Below, one piece after another: positions 44,809 through 53,608 of a stretch of 64,000 bases of DNA. The stretch is from JAZKFT01 sp040386335 (lineage in GTDB: Bacteria > Bacteroidota > Bacteroidia > Chitinophagales > Chitinophagaceae), in assembly GCA_040386335.1 (NCBI GenBank), contig JAZKFT010000025.1, forward strand, positions 1 to 64,000. Direction: 5' to 3'. Numbering within the stretch: the first letter of the stretch is position 1; the number at the start of each line of letters is the position of its first letter. A program made the translations under genes and the position numbers. The notes below the pieces were generated by a model, which was given only the letters and a program-made list of their open reading frames with translations, ran no database searches and had not been told where the DNA came from.

Positions 44809-46194
44809 ATGAAATTATTTACTTTTTCCCTATCTTTTTTTTGGACCATCCTTACTTGCTTTGGGCAGAAAGGGAAATTTGACCTTGTCATAAAAAACGC
44901 AAAAGTATTTGACAGCAGAACAGGAGCGGTTTCAGCAAACCAAACGATTCTCATCAAAGATGGTGTCATTACTGGCGTAACCAGCAAACAAAAAAACGAT
45001 CCTGCTGCAAAAACGATTGACGCTGCGGGCAAACTGGTAACACCTGGATTTATCGACACGCATATTCATCCTACTGATGTTTACCGGGAACTTGGAGCAT
45101 TGCCAGAGTATTTCCCAAAAGACTCTATAGCGTTTTATAGAAAGCGGCTTTCCGACACTTATTTGCCCTATGGTGTTACCACCGCCATGATCATGGGGCA
45201 GTCTGAAAAATGGCTACCGCCGGTACTTAGCTGGAATGCTGATCCCCGGCCAGATCAATTAAATGTGTACACCGTAGGCGGGGCCTTGATTTCAAACGAA
45301 GGCCGTAAGCCTTATATTAACCACAGTATTGCAGATGCACCTTTGGCGGCAAAACTGAAGGTTCTTGAATATTACAAGTTGGGCATCAGGCATATAAAGC
45401 TTTATTGGAAGCTGCGAAGACCAGAATTTGAAGCGGCCTTTAAGACTGCCGATAGCCTCGGTATGAAGGTCTATGGACATGTAGACCAGGATGTCATGTA
45501 TATTGACTCATCGTTGGACATTGGTTTGAGGAATTACGAACATATTTTAACGTTGGCGAACAGTGTACTGCATCTTCAGAAAGAAGGAAAAGATTTCAAT
45601 GCAGACATGAAAAAATACTATGCTTCGCACCTTACAAACTTTCCGTTGGTGAGGTTCATAGAGCGGTTGGAGATGTTTCGTTTTATTCACGACAAAAGGC
45701 CTGAAGCGATGAACGCTTTGATTGACAAACTTTCAAAAAACAATACCACTTTTTCTACTGGATTTCATCTGCTGGCAGAGCAATTTGGGTTAACTTATTT
45801 TACGACCACTAAACCGGACACCTCATTGTCGGGAGAACAAGTGACCAGGTGCAGAGAGAATTTTAAAATATTTATGGACTATGTGAAACAGTTACTTGAC
45901 AAAGGAATACAACTTCGTATGGGTACAGACTGGCCAAGTGGTGGCAAGGCATTTATTTCTGAGCAACTACTTTTATCAGAATATGGATTTACAATCCCTG
46001 TTATTCTACAGATTTCAACGATCAATGGTGCAACGGCCCTAGGTTTGAACGATAAATACGGTTCCATTGAAAAAGGAAAAAATGCCGACTTACTTATTTG
46101 GGACAAAAGCCCGTTTGACAATTATAAAAACTTTCTTGCAGGGAAGATCATTGTTAAAGATGGAGTTGTTTTCGAAAAGTACAACAACAAATAG
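44809..46194 (+). CDS. Exported amidohydrolase
   Basis: 461 residues. Signal peptide ~1-20 (FFWTILTCFGQ). Amidohydrolase fold: FDLVIKNAKVFD, VTPGFIDTHIHPTD (metal-binding HxH), KVYGHVDQDVMY (His), MGTDWPSGG (catalytic Asp) and the closing GSIEKGKNADLLIWD. Periplasmic or lipid-anchored metal hydrolase of the imidazolonepropionase/prolidase-like group; substrate not clear. Confidence 0.88.
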   Translation: MKLFTFSLSFFWTILTCFGQKGKFDLVIKNAKVFDSRTGAVSANQTILIKDGVITGVTSKQKNDPAAKTIDAAGKLVTPGFIDTHIHPTDVYRELGALPEYFPKDSIAFYRKRLSDTYLPYGVTTAMIMGQSEKWLPPVLSWNADPRPDQLNVYTVGGALISNEGRKPYINHSIADAPLAAKLKVLEYYKLGIRHIKLYWKLRRPEFEAAFKTADSLGMKVYGHVDQDVMYIDSSLDIGLRNYEHILTLANSVLHLQKEGKDFNADMKKYYASHLTNFPLVRFIERLEMFRFIHDKRPEAMNALIDKLSKNNTTFSTGFHLLAEQFGLTYFTTTKPDTSLSGEQVTRCRENFKIFMDYVKQLLDKGIQLRMGTDWPSGGKAFISEQLLLSEYGFTIPVILQISTINGATALGLNDKYGSIEKGKNADLLIWDKSPFDNYKNFLAGKIIVKDGVVFEKYNNK

Positions 46195-46259
46195 CGGCAC
46201 TAATTTGGATATATTGAAAAATATTCAGAATGTTCATATTGTAATTAAATCTAACTACT

Positions 46260-46985
46260 ATGCGTCACTTTTCTATCCTAAAGAGGCGTATCCTATTCTT
46301 CATGTTTGTCGGTCTGGTGTTTTCCTGCTCTAACAGGAACTCAGATAATTCACAGCAAGTGGACCATTTTACCCACCAGCAACTCAAAGTTGATACAATC
46401 GCAGTTTTTGTTGACAGCACGAGTATCGCAATACCAGGGAGCAGAAAGATTTTCATTGCCAGCATAATGATTGACGATAGTCTTCCGAAGGCATATGTTC
46501 GGTTTTATTTGAAAGAGAATGAAACCTGGAAGTTGCAATATTCATTTGAAGATGTGACTTGGTCAGGTGGCGCCTTTTTGCCAGAGATGACAGACTTTAA
46601 CAATGACGGCTATAAAGACTTGAAATATCTAAAAGGAACGGGTGCGAGAGGTGGCAATGGTATCTATAACCTTTTCATCTACGACAAAAAAGGAGACAGT
46701 TTAATTTACATCCTTAATTCAAACGAATATCCAAACCTGTACTATAATACGGAGACTAACTCCATTAACTCTAATTTTTTGACAGGTGGAAATGAAACCG
46801 TTTTTATGCGACTTGACGGAAAGAAATTGAAACGTTTTGCAAGTATTTTTCAATACGACAAAAAAATTACAGTCACTGAATTTGACAGCAATGGACAATC
46901 AAAAATCATTAACGTTGACTCTTCCGGAAAGCATGATGAATTTGCCCGGTTTACAAATTACAAGCCACTGAAGGTTGAAAAATAA
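46260..46985 (+). CDS. Hypothetical lipoprotein
   Basis: 241 residues. Lipobox LVFSC (Cys23) after a short hydrophobic stretch. The centre has an FG-GAP/calcium-loop-like segment (LPEMTDFNNDGYKDLKYLKG, ~109-128). The rest is beta-rich with no family I can name. 65 bp after the amidohydrolase. Confidence 0.7.
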   Translation: MRHFSILKRRILFFMFVGLVFSCSNRNSDNSQQVDHFTHQQLKVDTIAVFVDSTSIAIPGSRKIFIASIMIDDSLPKAYVRFYLKENETWKLQYSFEDVTWSGGAFLPEMTDFNNDGYKDLKYLKGTGARGGNGIYNLFIYDKKGDSLIYILNSNEYPNLYYNTETNSINSNFLTGGNETVFMRLDGKKLKRFASIFQYDKKITVTEFDSNGQSKIINVDSSGKHDEFARFTNYKPLKVEK

Positions 46986-47243
46986 GTGGAATCCACATCA
47001 AGAGTGCTGCTAATAGCTGGAATGAACGTTGGAACAATCGTTATAAATCAGTTTTCAGTTCAGGTAGAAGTCATTGTTTTACAAATCAGAATAAATTTTT
47101 CATCCCTGAATAAATAATGAACTTCGGTTGTAGGTCGGATGTTTTTAAAATCTACCATTACCGGCAATAATAATTCGTATAAGGTGTGAAATTCACAAGG
47201 TCTTCATTTTCAAAATATTCGGCCGTTAAAAATATCATTTCAA

Positions 47244-48212
47244 ATGAGAAAATTTACGTTATTCCTGTTGCTTTCTTTAGCCTTTGACAGCCTTGCAGCT
47301 CAAAACAACCTGAATGTGGTAAAACGGCTGAAAATTACAATACTCAGTACCATGCTCGCAGAACGGGGCATTGGTGAATGGGGCTTTTCGGCTTTGGTAG
47401 AAGCTGATTCAACAAGAATATTATTTGATGCCGGTGCCCGCGAAAAAACGGTGTTGGAAAATTGCAAGGAACTAAATATTGACCTGTCAAAAGTTACGAC
47501 GCTCGTGCTGAGCCATAATCATGGCGACCATACCGTTGGCTGGCTTCCTTTGCGAAATAGTATGAAAGCCATTGATGCAAAAGCGTTATCCGTTACGCAT
47601 GCCGGCCTTGGCTTATTTGACACCCGGATTACTTCACGCGGTGACGAAAACCGGAGCCGGCAAAAGGATTCTCTGCTCTACACGCAATCTGGAGGGCAAG
47701 TAATTTTGCATGACGGCTTTACCGAAATTGCCCCAGGTGTTTTTCTTACCGGCCCGGTGCCCAGGCCGTACCCGGAGAAAAATTATACGCTGGGCGGTAA
47801 TATTGTTCGTAAAAAAGATGCATCGGGCAACATAGTAGACGACATTGTTCCTGAAGACATGTCACTTGTGATCCGTACCGAAAAAGGGTTGGTGCTGCTC
47901 TCGGGTTGCGGTCATTCCGGCATCATCAATACTACAACCCATATTCAGAATAACCTGAAGCAACAACCGTTGCTTGCCGCCATCGGTGGTTTTCACCTGC
48001 TGGAAAATACAAACGAACAAATCAGGTGGACAGCAGACCAATTGAAAAAAACAGGTCTTCGCTTTTTTATGGGTGCCCATTGTACCGGCATAGAACCTGT
48101 GTATCAGATAAGGGATTGGGTAGGTCTGAAACGCGGCGAATGCATCGTTGGTTCTGTAGGGGCTGTGTTTGATTTGGAAAAAGGATTTGTAGCAGGCGCG
48201 TTGACGAAATAG
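47244..48212 (+). CDS. Exported metallo-beta-lactamase-fold hydrolase (COG1237-like)
   Basis: 322 residues. Signal peptide ~1-19 (LAFDSLAAQ). Metal motif LVLSHNHGDHTVGW (~90-103), then LLSGCGHSGIINT and GAHCTGIEP give the remaining His ligands in the order seen in COG1237 proteins (related to dihydropterin-ribofuranosylaminobenzene-phosphate synthases). Reaction uncertain. Confidence 0.87.
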   Translation: MRKFTLFLLLSLAFDSLAAQNNLNVVKRLKITILSTMLAERGIGEWGFSALVEADSTRILFDAGAREKTVLENCKELNIDLSKVTTLVLSHNHGDHTVGWLPLRNSMKAIDAKALSVTHAGLGLFDTRITSRGDENRSRQKDSLLYTQSGGQVILHDGFTEIAPGVFLTGPVPRPYPEKNYTLGGNIVRKKDASGNIVDDIVPEDMSLVIRTEKGLVLLSGCGHSGIINTTTHIQNNLKQQPLLAAIGGFHLLENTNEQIRWTADQLKKTGLRFFMGAHCTGIEPVYQIRDWVGLKRGECIVGSVGAVFDLEKGFVAGALTK

Positions 48213-48271
48213 GTTGACATAATACTTCCAGGTATTAAACGCCCCTAAGAGCACATAAAAATTATTGAACA

Positions 48272-48712
48272 GTGACTTACACATTGACGAATCCTCCGAT
48301 TGAAGAAAGAAAAAGGGAATTGTGGCTGCAACATGCAGTTGGATTCATAGTATTATTACTATCAATTTGTAGCTGTAAAAAAATTGACAAGAAAATTTTC
48401 ATTGGCACTTATCAACGGGACAAATTCGTTCCAGCTGATTCATCAAAAGAAATATTCTGTAAAATTGACAAAAGTGATAGCTGGACAATTAGCTTGAGAG
48501 AAAAGGATGTGTTTCAATATCAAGGAACAGATACGACAATTAATGGGAAATGGATAGTTGAAGAGGGCAATTATATTGCATTTCAGGTTGACAATAAAAC
48601 TGCTGAGGGACGAATAGATGGAACCATTATCTATTTTGACAAACCTAATGGCCTGTTTGACAACGTTTTTGATTATGTTCTTTTTGTAAAGGCGACAACA
48701 AAAACTGAATAG
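48272..48712 (+). CDS. Hypothetical small lipoprotein
   Basis: 146 residues with GTG as the only upstream in-frame start; a TTG near 48321 would give a more normal signal peptide (LWLQHAVGFIVLLLSICSCKK, ~21-41). Cys at ~39 is a likely lipidation site. Remaining ~100 residues are beta-rich (FQYQGTDTTINGKWIVEEGNYIAFQV), like small lipocalin-type immunity or stress proteins. Family not recognised; start uncertain. Confidence 0.55.
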   Translation: MTYTLTNPPIEERKRELWLQHAVGFIVLLLSICSCKKIDKKIFIGTYQRDKFVPADSSKEIFCKIDKSDSWTISLREKDVFQYQGTDTTINGKWIVEEGNYIAFQVDNKTAEGRIDGTIIYFDKPNGLFDNVFDYVLFVKATTKTE

Positions 48713-48715
48713 GAT

Positions 48716-48748
48716 TTCAACCAATCAACCAATCAACTATTCACTATT
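48716..48748. repeat. AATCAACCA word repeat at a convergent junction
   Basis: Three copies of CAACCAATCAAC-like words between the small lipoprotein and the TlpA gene. The TlpA stop codon (minus strand, TAG) lies inside the patch. Same family as 37352-37445 and 59901-59936. Confidence 0.75.
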
Positions 48749-49943
48749 TCAGCGTCTGTTGCAAATAAGAATGTAATACCCCGCCACGTAGATTTTTGGC
48801 AATGATCTTGCCATCAGGGCCTATTAAAAGATTTTGGGGAATACTGCTTATTTTAAACTGCCGGGCTACGGCATTGCCCCAGGATTGGAGGTCACTTACA
48901 TGTGTCCAGGTCAATTTATCGGCTTCAATGGCTTTGAGCCATTTTGCCTTATCAGCATCGAGGGATACGCCCAATACCGTAAAATTTTTGTTCTTGAATG
49001 CGTTGTAGGCATTTACCACATTGGGATTTTCCATGCGGCAGGGTCCGCACCAGCTGGCCCAAAAATCAACCAATACATATTTTCCTTTAAAATCGCTTAA
49101 CGATACGGGTTTGCCATTGGGATCATTCTGGGTAAAATTGGGGGCCGGTTGTCCCTCACCGGTAGCCCGCTCTTCCTGTACAAAACCCATGATGGAGGCA
49201 CCATAAGCACTGGCTTTTACCTTTGGCTGCAGCATGGTGAAGTAGCCATCCAGTTCATCCAGTGTAAGAAGTGGTTTGGTGGTAGTGAGGAGAAAGGCAG
49301 CTACGTCGCTGCCGCTATTGGATTGGATAAAAGACGGCAATTTACGTTTGATACCATCTTTAAGCATGGCTTCTTGCATATTTAAACTATCCACCGGCAT
49401 CCCCTTTTGGGTGAGCGATTGCCGCTGCTGGTTTATTTGGGTCAGGGCGTCAAAATCACCGCCGAAAGAAGCAATCAGCTGGTTAAAAACCTTGAGCGTG
49501 CTGCCCCGTACAACGTACATTTCACTGCTCTTACTGTTGAGTTCTATCTCGTAATGATCGTTTTCTAGAAAGGTATTGTAGTAACGGTCGCCCGCCTGGG
49601 TTTTACCATCAGTCAATACCAGCAGGTACATATCTGTTTGGGGCAGGCTTCCGGTAAGCACCACCTTATTATCTTTTACATAACCAAAAGGCCCGCGAAA
49701 CTGCTGGTCACTTTGCTTTACAAGCACGGCAATTGTGCTGTCTTTAAATCCGGTGGCTGCAATGTTTAGCACAAAAGGGGCAGTTGTATCCACCACTATT
49801 TCCGGAACTTTAACCGCGTTCACTTTTTGCACCTTTGGTGCGGGTGCTTTTGCTTTGGTACCAGTCTTAGCTTTTGGCTTTGGCTGCGCCATTAGCAAAA
49901 AAGGGGTTGCCAGCAATAATGGTAGTATCAATTTCATTTTCAT
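48744..49943 (-). CDS. TlpA-family thiol-disulfide oxidoreductase, periplasmic
   Basis: 399 residues from the ATG at 49943 (MKMKLILPLLLATPFLLMAQ, signal peptide). An ATG eight codons further upstream (49967) would fall before the predicted transcription start, so I reject it. A Lys/Ala/Pro-rich linker (~20-45) precedes a DUF4369-like domain (~60-160), then a helical section and a C-terminal thioredoxin fold with WASWCGPCRMENP and SSIPQNLL. No lipobox, so probably soluble in the periplasm. Divergent from purK. Confidence 0.9.
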   Translation of the reverse strand: MKMKLILPLLLATPFLLMAQPKPKAKTGTKAKAPAPKVQKVNAVKVPEIVVDTTAPFVLNIAATGFKDSTIAVLVKQSDQQFRGPFGYVKDNKVVLTGSLPQTDMYLLVLTDGKTQAGDRYYNTFLENDHYEIELNSKSSEMYVVRGSTLKVFNQLIASFGGDFDALTQINQQRQSLTQKGMPVDSLNMQEAMLKDGIKRKLPSFIQSNSGSDVAAFLLTTTKPLLTLDELDGYFTMLQPKVKASAYGASIMGFVQEERATGEGQPAPNFTQNDPNGKPVSLSDFKGKYVLVDFWASWCGPCRMENPNVVNAYNAFKNKNFTVLGVSLDADKAKWLKAIEADKLTWTHVSDLQSWGNAVARQFKISSIPQNLLIGPDGKIIAKNLRGGVLHSYLQQTLK

Positions 49944-49969
49944 CCTGCATGCAAAGTTTATCTTCACCG

Positions 49970-49977
49970 CAAAAATA
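49970..49977 (-). promoter_or_regulatory. -7 box of the TlpA gene
   Basis: Minus strand TATTTTTG (TAnnTTTG), 27 bp before the ATG at 49943; this placement decides the start codon. No clear -33 element. Confidence 0.5.
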
Positions 49978-49984
49978 AGGGTTT

Positions 49985-51106
49985 ATGAAAGTAGGAATTT
50001 TAGGCGGTGGCCAATTAGGACGGATGTTGTTACAACAGGCTGTTAATTATGATGTGGAAACATGGGTATTGGAAAACGATGACCATTGCCCGGCAGCCCA
50101 TTTGTGCCATCATTTTGTAAAAGGCGATATAAAAGACTTTGATGCCGTTTTGGCCTTTGGCCGTAATGTAGACCGGCTGACCATAGAAATAGAAAGTGTA
50201 AATGTAGATGCCCTGGAACAATTGGAAAAGGAGGGGAAGCTGGTGATCCCTTCAGCTGCCGTGCTCCGGATTATTAAAAACAAGATCACCCAAAAACAAT
50301 TCTATAAGCAACACGAAATACCAAGCCCGGATTTCGTTGTAACGCAGAATATTGCCGAGTTGATGCATCATAAAGTATTTCTGCCTGCCGTGCATAAAAT
50401 TGGCGAAGGCGGCTACGACGGCCGTGGTGTACAGGTCATCGAAAAAGAAATAGACCTGAACAAAGGCTTTGATGCGCCCAGCGTACTGGAAAAAAAAGTA
50501 GAGATAGCCAAGGAAATAGCCATTATGGTAGCCGTAAATACCGCAGGGCAAACGGCCATTTACCCTGCAGTGCATATGATGGTGGACCCTTACAAAAACC
50601 AGCTGGACTTCCAGGTATGCCCCGCCGAGATACCCGAAAAAACCATGTGGCGTATAGAAGCCATCGCCATAAGATTGGTGCAGGCATTTAAAAGCCCCGG
50701 GCTGTTTGCTGTGGAAATGCTCGTAGATCGTGGTGGCGATGTGTGGGTCAATGAAACCGCACCGCGGGTACACAACAGCGGCCATCATACTATAGAAGCC
50801 CATTTCTGTTCCCAGTACGATATGCTGTGGCGGATCCTTTTAGATTATCCGTTGGGAAATCCCGACGCCATTTGTCCTTCATCGCTTGTAAACCTCGTAG
50901 GAGCTGAAGGGTTCAGCGGACCGGCGCACTATGAAGGTCTCGACGAAGTACTAAAAATGGAAAACGCTTTTGTTCACCTGTACGGCAAAGCAGAAACCAA
51001 GCCGGGCCGCAAGATGGGCCATGTTACTATCTTGTCAAAAGAAAGGCAGGAACTGAGTTTCAGGGCACATAAAGTGAAGGGAGTGATGAAAGTGAGGACA
51101 GTTTAG
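49985..51106 (+). CDS. purK: N5-carboxyaminoimidazole ribonucleotide synthase
   Basis: 373 residues, ATP-grasp. GILGGGQLGRMLLQQA at the N-terminus, LPAVHKIGEGGYDGRGVQVI in the ATP-binding region and VDRGGDVWVNETAPRVHNSGHHTIEA near the end are diagnostic of PurK. Makes N5-CAIR from AIR, bicarbonate and ATP in purine synthesis; cytosolic. purE is not in the window. A structured region follows its stop codon. Confidence 0.95.
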   Translation: MKVGILGGGQLGRMLLQQAVNYDVETWVLENDDHCPAAHLCHHFVKGDIKDFDAVLAFGRNVDRLTIEIESVNVDALEQLEKEGKLVIPSAAVLRIIKNKITQKQFYKQHEIPSPDFVVTQNIAELMHHKVFLPAVHKIGEGGYDGRGVQVIEKEIDLNKGFDAPSVLEKKVEIAKEIAIMVAVNTAGQTAIYPAVHMMVDPYKNQLDFQVCPAEIPEKTMWRIEAIAIRLVQAFKSPGLFAVEMLVDRGGDVWVNETAPRVHNSGHHTIEAHFCSQYDMLWRILLDYPLGNPDAICPSSLVNLVGAEGFSGPAHYEGLDEVLKMENAFVHLYGKAETKPGRKMGHVTILSKERQELSFRAHKVKGVMKVRTV

Positions 51107-51185
51107 CTATCCGCAAAAAAATTCTCGATAATCAATTTTCAATAAACAATATTCAAACAAAACCAGCCTCAGGAACCTCTGTCCA

Positions 51186-51399
51186 GGCGGGGTTTTCACA
51201 AGCGGCGGCCTGAAAATTCAACCGGTTTACGTGAAACCCCGACTCATGAACCTCTCCGAAAATTTTTGTTTGCCAGACTCCGGCAGTCTAAAGTGATCAT
51301 GGATTGCAGGCGTATTTTACTCATATTTTAGACACCTCACACGTCGGGGTTTCACACAAGCCACTAATAATTCCGTGCGACCGCTGTGAAAACCCCGCC
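51186..51399 (+). ncRNA. Candidate 6S-like structured RNA behind purK
   Basis: Outer arms 51186-51205 and 51381-51399 pair over 19 bp with one bulged A (GGCGGGGTTTTCACA against its reverse complement). Inside, 25 unpaired nt on each side form a symmetrical bubble, then 51231-51243 pairs perfectly with 51343-51355 (13 bp, GTGAAACCCCGAC). A small GACT/AGTC hairpin is near the apex. A 214-nt rod with one large central bubble is the architecture of 6S RNA, and 6S genes are near purine genes in some bacteria. The inner and outer arms also resemble each other, so a palindromic mobile repeat is the main alternative. Transcription not shown. Confidence 0.5.
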
Positions 51400-51448
51400 G
51401 ATACTCCCTCCGCCGCGTAAAACTGGTTTTCATCTTCTAAAACATTTT

Positions 51449-51475
51449 TACCCGCTTAATTGCGGGTATTTTTTT
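51449..51475 (+). terminator. Terminator behind the structured region
   Basis: TACCCGC / GCGGGTA form a 7-bp stem with a 6-nt loop, followed by TTTTTTTTATTT. It is 343 bp beyond the purK stop, so it either ends a separate small RNA or a long purK 3' UTR. Confidence 0.85.
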
Positions 51476-51582
51476 TATTTACACATTTTCGGTCTTGCAT
51501 AATTGTTTGCGAGTAACTATTTTGTCTGCTAAATGTGTTTTCAAAGATTAAATACCTAAACAAACCAAAACCCTAAAAGATC

Positions 51583-52566
51583 ATGAAAAGAAAAAAGATC
51601 CTCAAAGTGATTGGCATTATCCTCGGCATTATTATCGTTGGTGTGGCCGGCATTCTTACATATATTAAAGTAGCGTTGCCAAACGTTGGACCACCTCCCG
51701 ATCTTAAGGTGGATGCCACCCCTGAACGCATCAAGCGCGGGGAATACCTGGCTAACAATGTGAGCCTTTGTATGGATTGCCACAGTACCAGGGATTTTAG
51801 TTTATTCAGCGGACCACTCGCACCCGGAACCCTGGGGCAGGGCGGTGAAGTGTTCGATCAGAATATGGGTTTCCCGGGCAAATACATTTCCAAAAATATC
51901 ACCCCTTACCACCTGAAAGGCTGGACGGATGGCGAAATTTTCCGCACTATTACCACGGGGGTGAATAAAGACAATAAGGCAATGTTCCCCATTATGCCGT
52001 GGGATTACTATGGAAAAATGGACCCGGAGGATATAAAGGACATCATTGCTTATGTAAGGTCGCTCGCCCCGATAACAAAGGAAAATGAGGAATCCAAATC
52101 GGACTTCCCGGTAAACTTCATCATTAATACTATGCCGCATAAAAGCGAGCCCATGGTTAAGCCTCCAAAAACGGATATAATTGCATATGGCGGATATATG
52201 ACCAATGCAGCAGCCTGTGAAGGATGCCACACCGAAAGGAAAAAAGGCAAAGTGATTGGTGAAATGTTTGCAGGTGGATTTGAATTTAAAGGTCCGGATG
52301 GATCTGTTGTAAGAAGTGGCAATATCACTCCAGATAACGAAACCGGTATCGGCAACTGGACGGAAGAAACCTTTGTAAAAAAATTCAAAACCTTTACCGA
52401 CAGCAGTTATCACCCCGCCAAAGTGGCTCCGGGCCAAATGCAAAGTGTAATGCCATGGACCATGTATGGCGGTATGGATACGGCTGATCTAAAAGCAATT
52501 TATGCCTACCTGCGCACAGTGAAACCACAGAAAAGAACGGTTGTAAAATTTACACCGAAGAGTTAG
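51583..52566 (+). CDS. Membrane-anchored diheme cytochrome c
   Basis: 327 residues. N-terminal membrane anchor (~8-28) after MKRKK, then two cytochrome c domains with CXXCH sites CMDCH (63-67) and CEGCH (212-216) and candidate axial Met residues in FPIMPWDYYG and QSVMPWTMYGG. Resembles alcohol-dehydrogenase-type or c-type electron-transfer subunits; periplasm-facing. Single gene with its own terminator; the redox partner is not nearby. Confidence 0.92.
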   Translation: MKRKKILKVIGIILGIIIVGVAGILTYIKVALPNVGPPPDLKVDATPERIKRGEYLANNVSLCMDCHSTRDFSLFSGPLAPGTLGQGGEVFDQNMGFPGKYISKNITPYHLKGWTDGEIFRTITTGVNKDNKAMFPIMPWDYYGKMDPEDIKDIIAYVRSLAPITKENEESKSDFPVNFIINTMPHKSEPMVKPPKTDIIAYGGYMTNAAACEGCHTERKKGKVIGEMFAGGFEFKGPDGSVVRSGNITPDNETGIGNWTEETFVKKFKTFTDSSYHPAKVAPGQMQSVMPWTMYGGMDTADLKAIYAYLRTVKPQKRTVVKFTPKS

Positions 52567-52588
52567 TCAAGAATACATGATGTTTTAT

Positions 52589-52616
52589 GGCCCCCAAAAT
52601 GGGGGCCTTTTTTTTA
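52589..52616 (+). terminator. Terminator behind the cytochrome gene
   Basis: GGCCCCC / GGGGGCC stem around AAAAT, followed by eight T. It lies between convergent cytochrome and hisIE genes. Confidence 0.9.
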
Positions 52617-52627
52617 TTATCGTGCAG

Positions 52628-53233
52628 CTATGATTTGTGCCGTCCCTTTAACACCTCAATAATGTCATTGAGGGTAAAGCCTTTGGCTTGTAATAGGATC
52701 ATGTAGTGAAACAAGAGATCAGCGGCTTCGCCTTTAAACAGGTCGTCGTTATTGTCTTTTGCTTCAATCACTAATTCAACGGCCTCCTCTCCTACTTTTT
52801 GAGCCATTTTATTAATGCCTTTCTCAAATAAAGAAGCGATATAAGATTTTTCGGTGGGATTGTTTTTTCGGTCGGTGATGACGGTCTCTAATTGTTGCAA
52901 AAAAGCCACTGAAGTATTGGGTTCATTAAAACAGGTATCGGCACCGGTATGACAGGTAGGGCCTTGTGGTTCGGCTTTAATCAGCAAGGTATCCTGGTCG
53001 CAATCGGCTTTGATATCTTTTACCAAAAGGAAATTGTTACTGGTTTCTCCCTTGGTCCAAAGCCGTTGCTTCGTACGACTGAAAAAAGTTACTTTTCCTT
53101 CGGTCCTGGTTTTGGTCAATGCCTCTTCGTTCATAAAGCCCAGCATCAACACCACATTTGTTTTATAATCCTGGATGATCACGGGCACAAGGCCATCCGT
53201 GTATTTATTGAAATCAATTGTCATTTGTTGCAC
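52628..53233 (-). CDS. hisIE: Phosphoribosyl-AMP cyclohydrolase / phosphoribosyl-ATP pyrophosphohydrolase
   Basis: 201 residues. HisI half (~1-105) with LGFMNEEALTKT, WTKGETSNNF and the metal site ADCDQDTLL plus GPTCHTGADTCF; HisE half (~110-201) with GINKMAQKVGEEAVELVIEAKDNN and GEAADLLFHYMILL. Performs steps 2 and 3 of histidine synthesis. Last gene of the operon; the 63-codon ORF upstream overlaps its start by up to 20 bp. Confidence 0.96.
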   Translation of the reverse strand: MQQMTIDFNKYTDGLVPVIIQDYKTNVVLMLGFMNEEALTKTRTEGKVTFFSRTKQRLWTKGETSNNFLLVKDIKADCDQDTLLIKAEPQGPTCHTGADTCFNEPNTSVAFLQQLETVITDRKNNPTEKSYIASLFEKGINKMAQKVGEEAVELVIEAKDNNDDLFKGEAADLLFHYMILLQAKGFTLNDIIEVLKGRHKS

Positions 53234-53405
53234 TTGTTGGTGTGTCTTCTATTGTATCCTTATTGCTATCTTTCCTGAGTTGCTCCATAAAATGAAGATG
53301 CCGCTCAAGCCTCCTGTCTTTTTTCTGCTCCCTGTTTTGCTTTGCCATGTTGTTCGCATAGTAAAAGATGGCAAGAGACACAAAGGCCGCTATCCAAAAC
53401 ACCAT
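53214..53405 (-). CDS. Small membrane protein in the histidine operon
   Basis: 63 residues: a membrane helix (~3-18, VFWIAAFVSLAIFYYAN) followed by a basic, charged helix (KQNREQKKDRRLERHLHFMEQLRKD). Overlaps the hisIE start, as expected for co-translated operon genes. Shares plan (one helix plus basic coil) with the 50-codon ORF just upstream. Function unknown. Confidence 0.6.
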   Translation of the reverse strand: MVFWIAAFVSLAIFYYANNMAKQNREQKKDRRLERHLHFMEQLRKDSNKDTIEDTPTSATNDN

Positions 53406-53455
53406 ACTAATAGCATTTAGTCATTTAAATAATTGCGAAAAGATGAAGTCACCGT

Positions 53456-53608
53456 TTATCTTGCTTTATGCTTGTATTTTTCCATAACCTGTTTCAGCTG
53501 ATCCTGGTGCTGGCGTTGCTTTTTCACATCCCTTTTATTACTGCCAGGTCCAAACTTATACATACCAAGTAACAATGTCACCACACCTCCAAAAACAATC
53601 CATATCAT
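53456..53608 (-). CDS. 50-residue membrane protein coupled to hisF
   Basis: Too short for usual ORF cut-offs. Reads MIWIVFGGVVTLLLGMYKFG (membrane helix) then a Lys/Gln-rich coil (about residues 23-50) ending in KYKHKAR. Its ATG overlaps the hisF stop as ATGA, strong support for translational coupling. Looks like a relative of the 63-residue protein downstream. Function unknown. Confidence 0.62.
   Translation of the reverse strand: MIWIVFGGVVTLLLGMYKFGPGSNKRDVKKQRQHQDQLKQVMEKYKHKAR

Noticed and set aside
46986..47243. Possible small RNA or gene in the 258-bp gap before the MBL hydrolase
   Set aside because: No hairpin with T-tract, no consensus promoter and no ORF of note were found.
49944..49967. 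Longer start for the second TlpA gene
   Set aside because: The ATG at 49967 lies between the -7 box and its expected transcription start, and the shorter form begins with a clean signal peptide.
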